DNA from: Actinomadura parmotrematis
GTDB lineage: Bacteria; Actinomycetota; Actinomycetes; Streptosporangiales; Streptosporangiaceae
DNA: 64,000 bases
Assembly: GCF_019458805.1 (NCBI RefSeq)
Contig: NZ_JAIBOA010000001.1
Span: 248,001 to 312,000, forward strand
Reading direction: 5' to 3'
Numbering within the stretch: the stretch's first letter is position 1; each line of letters opens with the position of its first letter. Shown piece by piece: positions 57,105 to 64,000 of the stretch. A model generated the notes under the pieces. That model did not search any database and had not been told where the DNA came from. It saw only the letters and a program-made list of their open reading frames with translations. The translations under genes and the position numbers were made by a program.

Positions 57105-57677
57105 TCAGGGCGCGGCGGCGAGCCGGGTCATCTCCTTCAGCTCGGCGACCACCTCGTCGAGCGGGGCGACGTCGCGGTGCGCGCGGCAGAGGATCGTCGC
57201 GCCCTCCACGGCCGCCACGATGAGCCGGGCGAGCCGGCCGGCCCGCTCGTCGGAGACGCCCGCGTTGCCGAGGCCGGTCGCCAGGGTGTCCTGCCAGCGG
57301 TCGAACGCCGCCGCCGCGACGGCGGCGAGCTGCGGCGCGTCGTCGTGCGCCTCGACCGTCACCGCCACGACCGGGCAGCCCGCCCGGTACTCGGACTTGA
57401 TCAGCACCTGCCGCCACCAGCCGACGAACGCCTCCACCGCCGACGCGGCGTCCTCGCCCTGGGTGGCGGCCTCGATGCCGGCGTTCAGGAACTCCCCGGC
57501 GTAGCGGACCGCCTCCTCGGCGAGCTGCGCCTTGCCGCCGGGGAAGTGGTGGTAGATCGACCCGCGCGGCGCGCCGCTGTGCGCGATGACGTCGCGGAAG
57601 CCCGTCCCCGAGTACCCGCGCTCGCGGAAGAGGTAGGCGGCGCTGCGCACCATGCGTTCCCGGCTGTCGGTCCCCAT
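57105..57677 (-). CDS. TetR-family regulator (LmrA/YxaF type)
   Basis: This 190-residue protein has an HTH RMVRSAAYLFRERGYSGTGFRDVIAHSGAPRGSIYHHFPGGKAQL, typical of the LmrA/YxaF group, and a C-terminal domain with the group's AGCPVVAVTVEA segment (residues about 100). ATG57677 lies six bases after minus-strand CATAAT (plus 57684-57689), so the gene appears leaderless. That hexamer lies within operator 1, which gives direct autorepression. It is divergent from a thioesterase/enoyl-CoA hydratase pair that it probably controls. Confidence 0.92.
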   Translation of the reverse strand: MGTDSRERMVRSAAYLFRERGYSGTGFRDVIAHSGAPRGSIYHHFPGGKAQLAEEAVRYAGEFLNAGIEAATQGEDAASAVEAFVGWWRQVLIKSEYRAGCPVVAVTVEAHDDAPQLAAVAAAAFDRWQDTLATGLGNAGVSDERAGRLARLIVAAVEGATILCRAHRDVAPLDEVVAELKEMTRLAAAP

Positions 57678-57684
57678 GACCCGA

Positions 57685-57702
57685 TTATGACATTCATCAT
57701 AA
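57685..57702. promoter_or_regulatory. TetR operator 1
   Basis: TTATGACATTCATCATAA is an imperfect palindrome, with ATGA and TCAT half-sites, that covers the -10 hexamer of the tetR gene. It is the most degenerate of three related sites. Confidence 0.7.
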
Positions 57703-57718
57703 GGACCTCGGGTTGACC

Positions 57719-57732
57719 ATGACGGACGTCAT
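57719..57732. promoter_or_regulatory. TetR operator 2
   Basis: ATGACGGACGTCAT has the same ATGAC/GTCAT half-sites as operator 3. Its centre is 32 bases from operator 1 and 28 from operator 3. TTGACC just upstream (57713-57718) may be the -35 of the thioesterase gene. Confidence 0.75.
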
Positions 57733-57745
57733 AGCGACCCTGGCT

Positions 57746-57761
57746 TATGACGGTCGTCATA
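57746..57761. promoter_or_regulatory. TetR operator 3
   Basis: TATGACGGTCGTCATA is the most symmetrical of the three sites. It lies 15 bases before the thioesterase start codon, where bound protein would block transcription or early elongation. Confidence 0.75.
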
Positions 57762-57776
57762 CCGAGGAGGGGCATC

Positions 57777-58232
57777 GTGCGGGACGAGCGGACGACGCCG
57801 GGGCTGGAGCAGCTCCGCGCGGCCATCGCGGCGGGCGCGGACGGCGGGGCCGGCATCGGCGCGCTGCTCGGCATGACCGCCGAGTCGCTGGAGGTCGGCC
57901 GGGCGGTGTTCGGGCTGGAGCCGAGCCCGCGCTTCGGCAACCCGCTCGGCACGGTGCACGGGGGCGTCCTGTCGACGCTGCTGGACTCGGCGATGAGCTG
58001 CGCGGTGCACACCTCGCTGCCCGAGGGCGCCGGCTACACCACGCTGGAACTCAAGGTCAACTTCGTCCGCGCGGTGCCGATCCAGGGCGGCCGGCTGCGC
58101 TGCGAGGGCACCACGGTGCACATGGGGCGCCGGGTCGCGACCTGCGAGGGCCGCATCACCGACCAGGACGGGCGGCTCGTCGCGCACGGCACGGCGACCT
58201 GCATGGTCTTCGCGCCCCCTACCGGTCAGTAG
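57777..58232 (+). CDS. PaaI-family (hotdog) thioesterase
   Basis: This 151-residue hotdog-fold protein has FGNPLGTVHGGVLSTLLDSAMSCAVHT, the PaaI/YdiI-type active-site helix with HGG and a Asp within the helix, followed by TTLELKVNFVRAVP. It hydrolyses acyl-CoA thioesters. GTG57777 is chosen because AGGAGG lies 6 bases upstream; an earlier in-frame ATG at 57747 falls inside operator 3 and has no ribosome site. It precedes an enoyl-CoA hydratase-like gene, so the pair may handle an acyl-CoA whose level is sensed by the TetR protein. Confidence 0.88.
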   Translation: MRDERTTPGLEQLRAAIAAGADGGAGIGALLGMTAESLEVGRAVFGLEPSPRFGNPLGTVHGGVLSTLLDSAMSCAVHTSLPEGAGYTTLELKVNFVRAVPIQGGRLRCEGTTVHMGRRVATCEGRITDQDGRLVAHGTATCMVFAPPTGQ

Positions 58233-58236
58233 GGTC
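58231..58236 (+). promoter_or_regulatory. Possible -10 hexamer TAGGGT for the hydratase gene
   Basis: TAGGGT overlaps the end of the thioesterase gene and lies 31 bases before GTG58268, giving a short leader. It could give the hydratase a second, private promoter. Confidence 0.35.
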
Positions 58237-58267
58237 GGGAGTGCAGACCTTCGGACGAGGAGACAGC

Positions 58268-58933
58268 GTGATCGACTTCAAGCGCGACGGCGACGTGTTC
58301 GTGCTCCGCTTCGACAGCGGCGAGAACCGCTTCCACCCCGACTTCCTGGACGCCGTCGGCGTCGCGCTGGACGAGGTGGAGCGGGCGGAGGGCCCGGCCG
58401 CGCTGGTCACCACCGGCACCGGCAAGTTCTACTCCAACGGCCTGGACCTGGACTGGCTCGGCGCCAACAAGGACCGCTTCGAGGAGTACCTGCACAGCGT
58501 CAACGCCCTGTACGCGCGGCTGCTGACGCTGCCGGTGCCGACGGTCGCGGCGCTGAACGGGCACGCCTTCGCGGGCGGCGGCATGCTGGCCCTCGCCCAC
58601 GACGCCGCGGTGATGCGCACCGGCCGCGGCTACTTCTGCCTGCCCGAGGTGGACCTCGGGATGAGCTTCACGCCCGGGATGAGCGCGCTGATCCAGGGCC
58701 GGCTGAGCGCCGCCGTCGCGCACGAGGCGATGATCACCGGCCGCCGGTACACCGCCGAGGACGCGGCGGCGGCCGGGATCGTCCAGCACGCCGTCCCCGA
58801 GGACGCGGTGCTGCCGAAGGCGCTGGAGCTCGCCGCGGCGCTCGCGCCGAAGAACGGCAAGGTGGTCGGCAAGATCCGCTCGGACATGTACGTCCCGGTC
58901 CTCGACGCGCTGCGCGGCCCGGTCTTCTTCTGA
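58268..58933 (+). CDS. Enoyl-CoA hydratase/isomerase family protein
   Basis: This 221-residue crotonase-fold protein has GKFYSNGLDLDWLG and the oxyanion-hole segment ALNGHAFAGGGMLALAHDAAVMR, then FCLPEVDLGMSF. It is shorter than most hydratases (about 260) and lacks a second Glu in the usual place, so it looks more like an enoyl-CoA delta-isomerase of the peroxisomal type than a hydratase. The GTG start has only a weak GAGAGA upstream. Confidence 0.85.
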   Translation: MIDFKRDGDVFVLRFDSGENRFHPDFLDAVGVALDEVERAEGPAALVTTGTGKFYSNGLDLDWLGANKDRFEEYLHSVNALYARLLTLPVPTVAALNGHAFAGGGMLALAHDAAVMRTGRGYFCLPEVDLGMSFTPGMSALIQGRLSAAVAHEAMITGRRYTAEDAAAAGIVQHAVPEDAVLPKALELAAALAPKNGKVVGKIRSDMYVPVLDALRGPVFF

Positions 58934-58980
58934 CCCGCCCGCGGGCCGGGGCCCGCGCCGGCGGTGGGTTACCCTCACTG

Positions 58981-58991
58981 GAATCGGATTC
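58981..58991. other. Small palindrome GAATCGGATTC before the LLM gene
   Basis: An 11-base inverted repeat centred 26 bases before ATG59012, in the leader of the F420-type gene. It may be an operator, though short. Confidence 0.3.
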
Positions 58992-59011
58992 GGTTTAGGA
59001 AGGGATGCGGG

Positions 59012-60058
59012 ATGCGCATCGGCATGGCCCTGAACTACTCGGGCGGCTTCAAGGAGACCGTCGCCGAGCTCGGCGACTTCGAGAAGGCCGGGCTGGACGT
59101 CGTGTACGTCGCCGAGGCGTACAGCTTCGACGCGGTCAGCCAGATGGGCTACATCGCGGCGAAGACCGAGCGGCTGGAGATCGCCTCGGGCATCCTGCCG
59201 ATCTACTCGCGGACCCCGACCCTGCTGGCGATGACCGCCGCGGGCCTGGACTTCGTCTCCGACGGCCGGTTCACCCTCGGCATCGGCGCCTCCGGCCCGC
59301 AGGTCATCGAGGGCTTCCACGGCGTGCCCTACACCGCCCCGCTCGGCCGCACCCGCGAGGTCATCGAGATCTGCCGCAAGGTATGGCGCCGCGAGCGGCT
59401 CCAGCACGAGGGCAAGCACTACAGCATGCCGCTGCCCGCGGGGCAGGGCACCGGCCTCGGCAAGCCGCTGAAGATCATCAACCACCCGGTGCGCGCCGAC
59501 ATCCCGGTGCTGGTCGCCGCGATCGGCCCGAAGAACGTGCAGATGACCGCCGAGATCGCCAACGGCTGGGAGCCGATCTTCTACCTGCCGGAGAAGGCCG
59601 CCGACGTCTGGGGCGCGTCCCTGGCCGCCGGCAAGGCCAAGCGCGACCCCTCGCTCGGGGAGCTGGACGTGGTCGGCCAGGCCGCCCTCGCCATCGGCGA
59701 CGACGTCCAGGGCTACCTGGAGTTCGGCCGCCCCATGGCCGCCCTCTACATCGGCGGCATGGGTGCCAAGGGCAAGAACTTCTACAACGACCTCTGCCGC
59801 CGCTACGGCTGGGAGAAGGAGGCCGAGGAGATCCAGGACCTCTACCTGGCCGGCAAGAAGGACGAGGCCGCCGCCAAGGTCCCCCAGGAGCTCCTGGAGA
59901 AGATGTCGCTCATCGGCTCCGAGGGCCACGTCCGCGAGCGCCTCGCCGCGATGAAGGAGTCCGGCGTCACCACGCTCAACGTGAACCCGATCGCCGGCGA
60001 CCACAAGAGCCGCCTCGCCCTGATCGAGCAGGTCAAGGCCATGGCCGCCGACCTGTAG
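59012..60058 (+). CDS. LLM-class F420-dependent oxidoreductase
   Basis: This 348-residue TIM-barrel enzyme of the luciferase-like monooxygenase group uses deazaflavin F420 in actinobacteria. It has MRIGMALNYSGG at the start, LDVVYVAEAYSFDAVSQMGYIAAKTERLEIASGILPIYSRTP, and GRFTLGIGASGPQVIEGFHG, the family's core. ATG59012 is preferred over an upstream in-frame start at 58964 because the barrel's first strand begins at residue 2 and AGGAAGGG lies just before it. The substrate is unknown. With the hydratase-like gene upstream it may act in fatty-acid or steroid-like breakdown. Confidence 0.9.
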   Translation: MRIGMALNYSGGFKETVAELGDFEKAGLDVVYVAEAYSFDAVSQMGYIAAKTERLEIASGILPIYSRTPTLLAMTAAGLDFVSDGRFTLGIGASGPQVIEGFHGVPYTAPLGRTREVIEICRKVWRRERLQHEGKHYSMPLPAGQGTGLGKPLKIINHPVRADIPVLVAAIGPKNVQMTAEIANGWEPIFYLPEKAADVWGASLAAGKAKRDPSLGELDVVGQAALAIGDDVQGYLEFGRPMAALYIGGMGAKGKNFYNDLCRRYGWEKEAEEIQDLYLAGKKDEAAAKVPQELLEKMSLIGSEGHVRERLAAMKESGVTTLNVNPIAGDHKSRLALIEQVKAMAADL

Positions 60059-60085
60059 GCGCCGCCCCGCGCCCCGCGCGCCCAT

Positions 60086-60125
60086 GCGAAGGCCCGCCCC
60101 GGGACCGTCCGGAGCGGGCCTTCGC
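60086..60125. terminator. Bidirectional hairpin between convergent genes
   Basis: GCGAAGGCCCGC (60086-60097) pairs perfectly with 60114-60125. An inner CCGG/CCGG can pair as well. It lies 27 bases after the LLM stop and 14 bases from the amine oxidase stop on the other strand. Confidence 0.8.
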
Positions 60126-60139
60126 GCGTTCGCGCGCGG

Positions 60140-61627
60140 CTAGAGTGCCGCCGCGACCTCTCTGGCGACGCGCTCGCCCGAGCGCACCGCGCCGTCCATG
60201 TAGCCGGTCCAGTAGTCCGAGGTCTCGGTGCCCGCCCAGTGGATCGGGCCGCACGGGGCGCGCAGCGCGGGACCGAAGTCGACCAGCACGCCGGGCGGGG
60301 TGGCGCCGACCGGGCCGCCGCCGCTCCACATCTCGTTGTCCCAGCGCTGGAACGCGGTGCGGACCGGCGTCCCGGCCTTGGCGCCGAACATCGCGGTGAA
60401 CGAGGCCAGGCCGGCGGCGCGGACCTCGTCGGCGGACGCCCCGTCCAGCTTGCGGATGTTGGTCTGGTTCATGAAGCCCATGAGGATGCCGCGCGAGCCG
60501 TCCGGCGGGCTGTTGTCGAAGGTCGCGTCGATCGCGCCGCTGTCGGACAGCGCCTGGCCGGTGAGGCCGTCGGCCCGCCAGAAGGGCGTGTCGTAGACCG
60601 CGACGAACTTGGCGATCGAGCCCATCGGGAAGCGCTGCATGAGCTGGGCGCGCGCGGCGGGCAGCGCCGGCGTGAAGTCGATCCTGCCGGCGATGGCCGG
60701 GGACATCGCCACCACGACGCGCTTGGCGTTCACCGTGACGCCGTCGGCGGTGACGGTGACGCCGGAGGCGGTCGTGTCGATCCGCCGGACCGGCGCGTTG
60801 TAGCGGATGCGGTCGGCCAGGCGCGCCGCGAGCCGGAGCGGCACCTCCTGCGAGCCGCCGACGAACCGCGACTCCTGGCCGCCGTTCTTGGTGTCGATGA
60901 GCCGGTCCACGCTGCCGGGGTTGGCCGCGTTGCCCGCCGAGGCGATGTAGTTGAGGACGTAGAGCAGCGACACGTCGCGCGAGCGCATCGACAGCGTCGA
61001 GCTGATGAAGGCGTCCATCAGGAAGCGGGCGCCCGAGCTCAGGGAGTTGGACCGCGACCAGGTGTAGAAGGTCTGGCTGTCCCACTCCTCGGCCTTGTCG
61101 GCCTTCCAGGGCTCGCCCACCGGCGTGGACTTGGCCATCGAGCCGAGCTTCTGCAGCGCGATCTCCAGGTCCAGCACGCCCCAGTCCGGCGGCACCGCGC
61201 CGAGCACCCCGTCGGTGGCGTACAGCGACCGCGACCCGTTGCGGATGTAGACGTTCTTGCCGGTGTTGTAGGTCGGGAAGGTCGCCACGCCGACGTCGGC
61301 GGCGAGCGCGGCGATGCGGTCCTGGGTCGGGCCGATGAACTCCGCGCCGCCCTCGCTCGTCGTGCCGTCGCCGAGCGGCATCCCGTAGACGCGCCCGCCG
61401 GCCCGCTCGCGCGCCTCCAGAACGATGACCGACTTCCCGGCCGCGACCAGGTCGCGGGCCGCCGCGAGCCCCGACAGCCCGGCCCCGACGATCACCACGT
61501 CCGCGGTCTCGGCGGTGTCGGCGCGCGCCGGGCGGGCGGCGAGGGCGGTGGTGGCGGCGGCGCCGGCCGCGCCGGCGGCGGTGAGCGCGCCGGTGCCGAG
61601 CAGCCTGCGGCGGCTGAGCGAGGTCAA
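60140..61627 (-). CDS. Tat-exported flavin monoamine oxidase
   Basis: This 495-residue FAD enzyme of the monoamine/L-amino-acid oxidase family carries a Tat signal (SLSRRRLLGTGAL, Ala-rich core, cleavage after PARA) followed by the Rossmann motif VVIVGAGLSGLAAARDLVAAG and LEARERAGGRV. The C-terminal GPIHWAGTETSDYWTGYMDGAVRSG is the FAD-binding end of the family. The start is a TTG at 61627 with AGGAGG 8 bases upstream, which also gives the twin-arginine at the usual place; no ATG or GTG fits as well. It should oxidise amines outside the membrane, giving aldehyde, ammonia and peroxide. Confidence 0.9.
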   Translation of the reverse strand: MTSLSRRRLLGTGALTAAGAAGAAATTALAARPARADTAETADVVIVGAGLSGLAAARDLVAAGKSVIVLEARERAGGRVYGMPLGDGTTSEGGAEFIGPTQDRIAALAADVGVATFPTYNTGKNVYIRNGSRSLYATDGVLGAVPPDWGVLDLEIALQKLGSMAKSTPVGEPWKADKAEEWDSQTFYTWSRSNSLSSGARFLMDAFISSTLSMRSRDVSLLYVLNYIASAGNAANPGSVDRLIDTKNGGQESRFVGGSQEVPLRLAARLADRIRYNAPVRRIDTTASGVTVTADGVTVNAKRVVVAMSPAIAGRIDFTPALPAARAQLMQRFPMGSIAKFVAVYDTPFWRADGLTGQALSDSGAIDATFDNSPPDGSRGILMGFMNQTNIRKLDGASADEVRAAGLASFTAMFGAKAGTPVRTAFQRWDNEMWSGGGPVGATPPGVLVDFGPALRAPCGPIHWAGTETSDYWTGYMDGAVRSGERVAREVAAAL

Positions 61628-61767
61628 GGTGCTGCCCTCCTGGGGGGTCGGGACGGCGGGGGGTCGGGAGATCAAGAATGGCGACTGCGGACCGGAAAAG
61701 TCGAGACTTCTTCGCGTTCGTGACCGCTCCGAGACGCCCGCCGGCCGGCCGGCCCGCGCCCGTCGGC

Positions 61768-61773
61768 TACAGT
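61768..61773 (+). promoter_or_regulatory. -10 hexamer TACAGT of the leaderless peptidase gene
   Basis: TACAGT is followed by seven bases and ATG61781 with no ribosome site. It is the likely start of the peptidase-efp-nusB transcript. Confidence 0.5.
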
Positions 61774-61780
61774 CGCGCCC

Positions 61781-62860
61781 ATGGGGGAGCAGCACATCGA
61801 GCGGCGCGCGCGTCTCGCGGCGCGCCTCGGGGACCGGGGCCTGGACGCCCTGCTGGTCACGCGGCTGATCAACGTCCGCTACCTGACCGGCCTGGACAGT
61901 TCCAACGCGGCGCTGCTCGTGCGCGCCGAGGGGCCGGCCGTCCTCGCCACCGACAGCCGCTACGCCGGCATGGCCGCGCAGGTCGCGCCCGAGCTGGAGG
62001 TCGTCGTCGAGCGCGGCACCGCCGCCGCCCTCGCGGCGCTCGCCGCGGACGCCGGCCTGGAGCGCCTCGGCTTCGAGGCCCACGACCTCACCGTCGAGCG
62101 GCACGCCGAGCTCACCGCCCAGGACGGCGGCGTCGCCTTCGCGCCCGCCGGCCACCTGGTCGAGGAGGAGCGGCTGGTCAAGGACGAGCAGGAGATCGCC
62201 CTGCTGGCCGAGGCGTGCGCCATCACCGACCGCGCCTTCGCCGCCGTGCTGCCCCTGATCGAGCCGGGCGTCACCGAGCGCGCGGTGGCCGTCGCGCTGG
62301 AGCGCTTCATGGTCGACTTCGGCGCGCAGGGCCTAGCCTTCGAGTCGATCGTCGCGGCCGGCCCGAACGGTGCCGTCCCGCACCACCACCCGAGCGAGCG
62401 CCCGATCGGCGCGGGCGAGCTCGTCACCCTCGACTTCGGCGCCCGCTACGGCGGCTACCACGCCGACATGACCCGCACCGTCGCCGTCGGCGAGCCCGCG
62501 GCGTGGCAGCGCGAGGTCTACGACCTGGTCCTGCGCGCCCAGCTCGCCGGCATCGCCGCCGCCGTCCCCGGCGCCGACACCGTCGCGGTGGACGCCGCCG
62601 CCCGCGACGTCATCGCCGCCGCCGGGCACGGCGAGCACTTCGGGCACGGCCTCGGGCACGGCGTCGGCCTCGAGATCCACGAGGCTCCGCTCATGGGGTA
62701 CGACGAGACCGGTAAGCTGATGGATCGGGTTCCGATCACCGCCGAGCCGGGCGTGTACCTGGCCGGGCGGGGCGGCGTCCGCATCGAGGACACCCTCGTC
62801 GTCCGCGACGGCGGGGCCGAGATCCTCACCCAGACCACCAAGGACCTGCTCGTCCTCTGA
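61781..62860 (+). CDS. M24-family Xaa-Pro aminopeptidase
   Basis: This 359-residue metallopeptidase of the pita-bread fold has an N-terminal creatinase-like domain and then a catalytic domain with the five metal ligands in context: [17 protein letters not shown] (two Asp), [14 protein letters not shown] (His), ITAEPGVY (Glu) and GVRIEDT (Glu). It removes the first residue of peptides beginning Xaa-Pro. The place just before efp is conserved in actinobacteria; EF-P acts on proline-rich sequence, so the pairing is a known one. Confidence 0.93.
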   Translation: MGEQHIERRARLAARLGDRGLDALLVTRLINVRYLTGLDSSNAALLVRAEGPAVLATDSRYAGMAAQVAPELEVVVERGTAAALAALAADAGLERLGFEAHDLTVERHAELTAQDGGVAFAPAGHLVEEERLVKDEQEIALLAEACAITDRAFAAVLPLIEPGVTERAVAVALERFMVDFGAQGLAFESIVAAGPNGAVPHHHPSERPIGAGELVTLDFGARYGGYHADMTRTVAVGEPAAWQREVYDLVLRAQLAGIAAAVPGADTVAVDAAARDVIAAAGHGEHFGHGLGHGVGLEIHEAPLMGYDETGKLMDRVPITAEPGVYLAGRGGVRIEDTLVVRDGGAEILTQTTKDLLVL

Positions 62861-62904
62861 GCCGCAAGGCCGACGGGCGGCACCGCGACCGGGAGTACAA
62901 CGCA

Positions 62905-63462
62905 GTGGCGACGACGAACGACCTGAAGAACGGCATGACGCTGAACATGGAGGGTCAGCTCTGGACCGTCCTGGAGTTCCAGCACGTCAAGCCCGGCAAG
63001 GGCGGCGCGTTCGTCCGCACCAAGCTGAAGAACATCCTCTCCGGCAAGGTCGTGGACAAGACCTTCAACGCCGGCACCAAGGTCGAGGTGGCGAGCGTCG
63101 ACAAGCGCGACATGCAGTACCTCTACCGCGAGGGCGACGACTTCGTCTTCATGGACACCGAGACCTACGACCAGCCGCACATCCCGGCGACCGTCGTCGG
63201 CGGCGCCGCGGACTACCTGCTCCCCGAGCAGACCGCGGTCATCGCCTTCAACGAGGAGAACCCCCTCTACGTCGAGCTGCCCGCCGCCGTCGTCCTGGAG
63301 ATCACCGAGACCGAGCCGGGCCTGCAGGGCGACCGCTCCACCGGCGGCAGCAAGCCCGCCACCCTGGAGACCGGCGCCCAGATCGCGGTGCCGCTGTTCA
63401 TCACCACCGGCGAGAAGGTCAAGGTCGACACCCGCTCCGGCGAGTACCTCGGCCGCGGCTGA
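62905..63462 (+). CDS. efp: Elongation factor P
   Basis: This 185-residue translation factor rescues ribosomes stalled at proline runs. It has [11 protein letters not shown], then the tip loop [15 protein letters not shown] where the lysine that is modified in other bacteria would be (residue 32), and the two OB-fold domains with [10 protein letters not shown]-type and [17 protein letters not shown] ends. The GTG start has GGGAG 9 bases upstream. The giant NRPS-rich, proline- and alanine-rich proteome makes its need clear. Confidence 0.97.
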   Translation: MATTNDLKNGMTLNMEGQLWTVLEFQHVKPGKGGAFVRTKLKNILSGKVVDKTFNAGTKVEVASVDKRDMQYLYREGDDFVFMDTETYDQPHIPATVVGGAADYLLPEQTAVIAFNEENPLYVELPAAVVLEITETEPGLQGDRSTGGSKPATLETGAQIAVPLFITTGEKVKVDTRSGEYLGRG

Positions 63463-63477
63463 TGGCCGCCGCGAGCC

Positions 63478-63542
63478 GCCGCGCGGCGGCTGGACCGAGA
63501 AGCGCAGGGAGCCTGCGACCGGAGCGACGAGGGAAGCCGTCG
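63478..63542. repeat. 65-bp intergenic repeat, copy 2 (before nusB)
   Basis: 62 of 65 bases match 56535-56599. It lies between efp and nusB. A 39-codon frame (63462-63581) crosses it, starting with an ATG that overlaps the efp stop and ending with a TAA that overlaps the nusB ATG. The reading frame through the repeat differs from that in copy 1, so the peptide is not conserved. The inner CGCAGG/CCTGCG hairpin is kept, while the outer inverted repeat has one mismatch. Confidence 0.9.
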
Positions 63543-63580
63543 TGCTCCCCGGGCGGCGAGCCATCGGACGGAGTCCGATA

Positions 63581-63997
63581 ATGGCGGCGAGAACCAAGGC
63601 GCGGAAGCTGGCGCTGGACATCCTGTTCGCGGCCGAGCTGCGCGAGGAGCGGCCGGCCGACGTGCTGGCCCAGCGCGGCCGCCCGAACCAGGACGAGCTC
63701 GCCGCCTACGACCACGCCGTCCGGATCGTCGAGGGCGTGCAGGAGCACCGCGAGCGCATCGACGAGCTGCTCGCCACCTACGCGACCGGCTGGACGCTCG
63801 ACCGGATGCCCGCGGTCGACCGCAACATCCTGCGGATGGGCGTCTACGAGCTGCTCTGGCTCGACGACGTGCCCGACGGGGCGGCGGTGAGCGAGGCGGT
63901 GAAGCTCGCCACCGAGCTGTCCACCGACGAGTCCCCGCGCTTCGTCAACGGCCTGCTGGCCCGCCTCCAGCAGCTCAAGCCGTCCCTGACGCTGTAG
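63581..63997 (+). CDS. nusB: Transcription antitermination factor NusB
   Basis: This 138-residue all-helical protein is of the NusB/RsmB N-terminal type: AARTKARKLALDILFAAELR, AAYDHAVRIVEGVQEHRERIDELLATYATGWTLDRMPAVDRNILRMGVYELLW and VSEAVKLATELSTDESPRFVNGLLARL. It binds BoxA RNA with NusE (S10) in rRNA antitermination. ATG63581 gives the normal family start; its upstream open frame to 63542 is repeat sequence. A GGAG motif lies nearby. Confidence 0.95.
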   Translation: MAARTKARKLALDILFAAELREERPADVLAQRGRPNQDELAAYDHAVRIVEGVQEHRERIDELLATYATGWTLDRMPAVDRNILRMGVYELLWLDDVPDGAAVSEAVKLATELSTDESPRFVNGLLARLQQLKPSLTL

Positions 63998-64000
63998 CCG

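Noticed and set aside
57747-57776. ATG57747 as start of the PaaI thioesterase
   Set aside because: It lies inside a TetR operator and lacks a ribosome site; GTG57777 has AGGAGG at good spacing.
58964-59011. Earlier in-frame start of the LLM enzyme
   Set aside because: The extra 16 residues precede the first barrel strand and overlap the probable promoter region.
63542-63580. GTG63542 as start of NusB
   Set aside because: It would add 13 residues encoded partly next to the repeat element; ATG63581 gives the normal family start.

Overview
The window is very GC-rich DNA with dense, often overlapping genes. Many starts are GTG, and several genes sit directly behind a TANNNT -10 hexamer with no leader. 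An IdeR/DmdR-type iron box, an Mrp antiporter operon of the actinobacterial kind and an aro-efp-nusB core all point to an actinobacterium. A Streptosporangiales genus such as Actinomadura is plausible, but that is inference.

Region 1 (1-30682, all plus strand) is one siderophore operon of about 30 kb. It encodes a lipoprotein binding protein, two giant NRPSs (4,052 and 3,306 residues), an MbtH partner, a heterodimeric ABC half-transporter pair, a siderophore-interacting (SIP) flavoreductase and a FecCDE-type importer. Most junctions are ATGA or GTGA stop/start overlaps. The assembly line reads C-A-PCP-E / C-A-PCP / C-A-PCP-E // C-PCP / C-A(MT)-PCP / C-A-PCP-TE. Pocket residues read by eye give two cationic residues (Orn, Lys or Arg), then Ser, then two N5-hydroxyornithines, the first N-methylated. 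The first C domain resembles the EntF type that accepts an aryl group from a partner protein. No aryl-activating enzyme, ornithine N-hydroxylase or acyltransferase lies in the window, so these should lie to the left. Module 4 lacks an adenylation domain, and the next C domain has a changed catalytic motif; this is the most unusual part of the window.

Region 2 (30834-47403) is mixed chromosomal content: a secreted protein, a CPA2 antiporter behind a strong iron box, an ABC-2 transporter operon, a uridine-kinase-like reading frame that runs without a stop into an FKBP, a CoA-transferase/acyl-CoA ligase pair, a TetR divergon with a 24-bp perfect palindrome, a head-to-head omega-amidase/aminotransferase pair and several proteins of unknown function.

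Region 3 (47508-53689) is the six-gene mrpA(B)CDEFG sodium/proton antiporter operon.

Region 4 (53767-64000) is the shikimate cluster aroC-aroK-aroB-aroQ and the M24 peptidase-efp-nusB run. About 4.7 kb lies between aroQ and the peptidase: a TetR regulator with three operators, a PaaI thioesterase, an enoyl-CoA hydratase, an F420-type LLM enzyme and a Tat-exported amine oxidase. A 65-bp repeat occurs twice here, once in front of aroQ and once in front of nusB.

No tRNA, rRNA, CRISPR array, transposase or phage gene was seen. No gene-free stretch exceeds about 165 bases. Specificity codes and domain limits were read by eye against known motifs, not computed.
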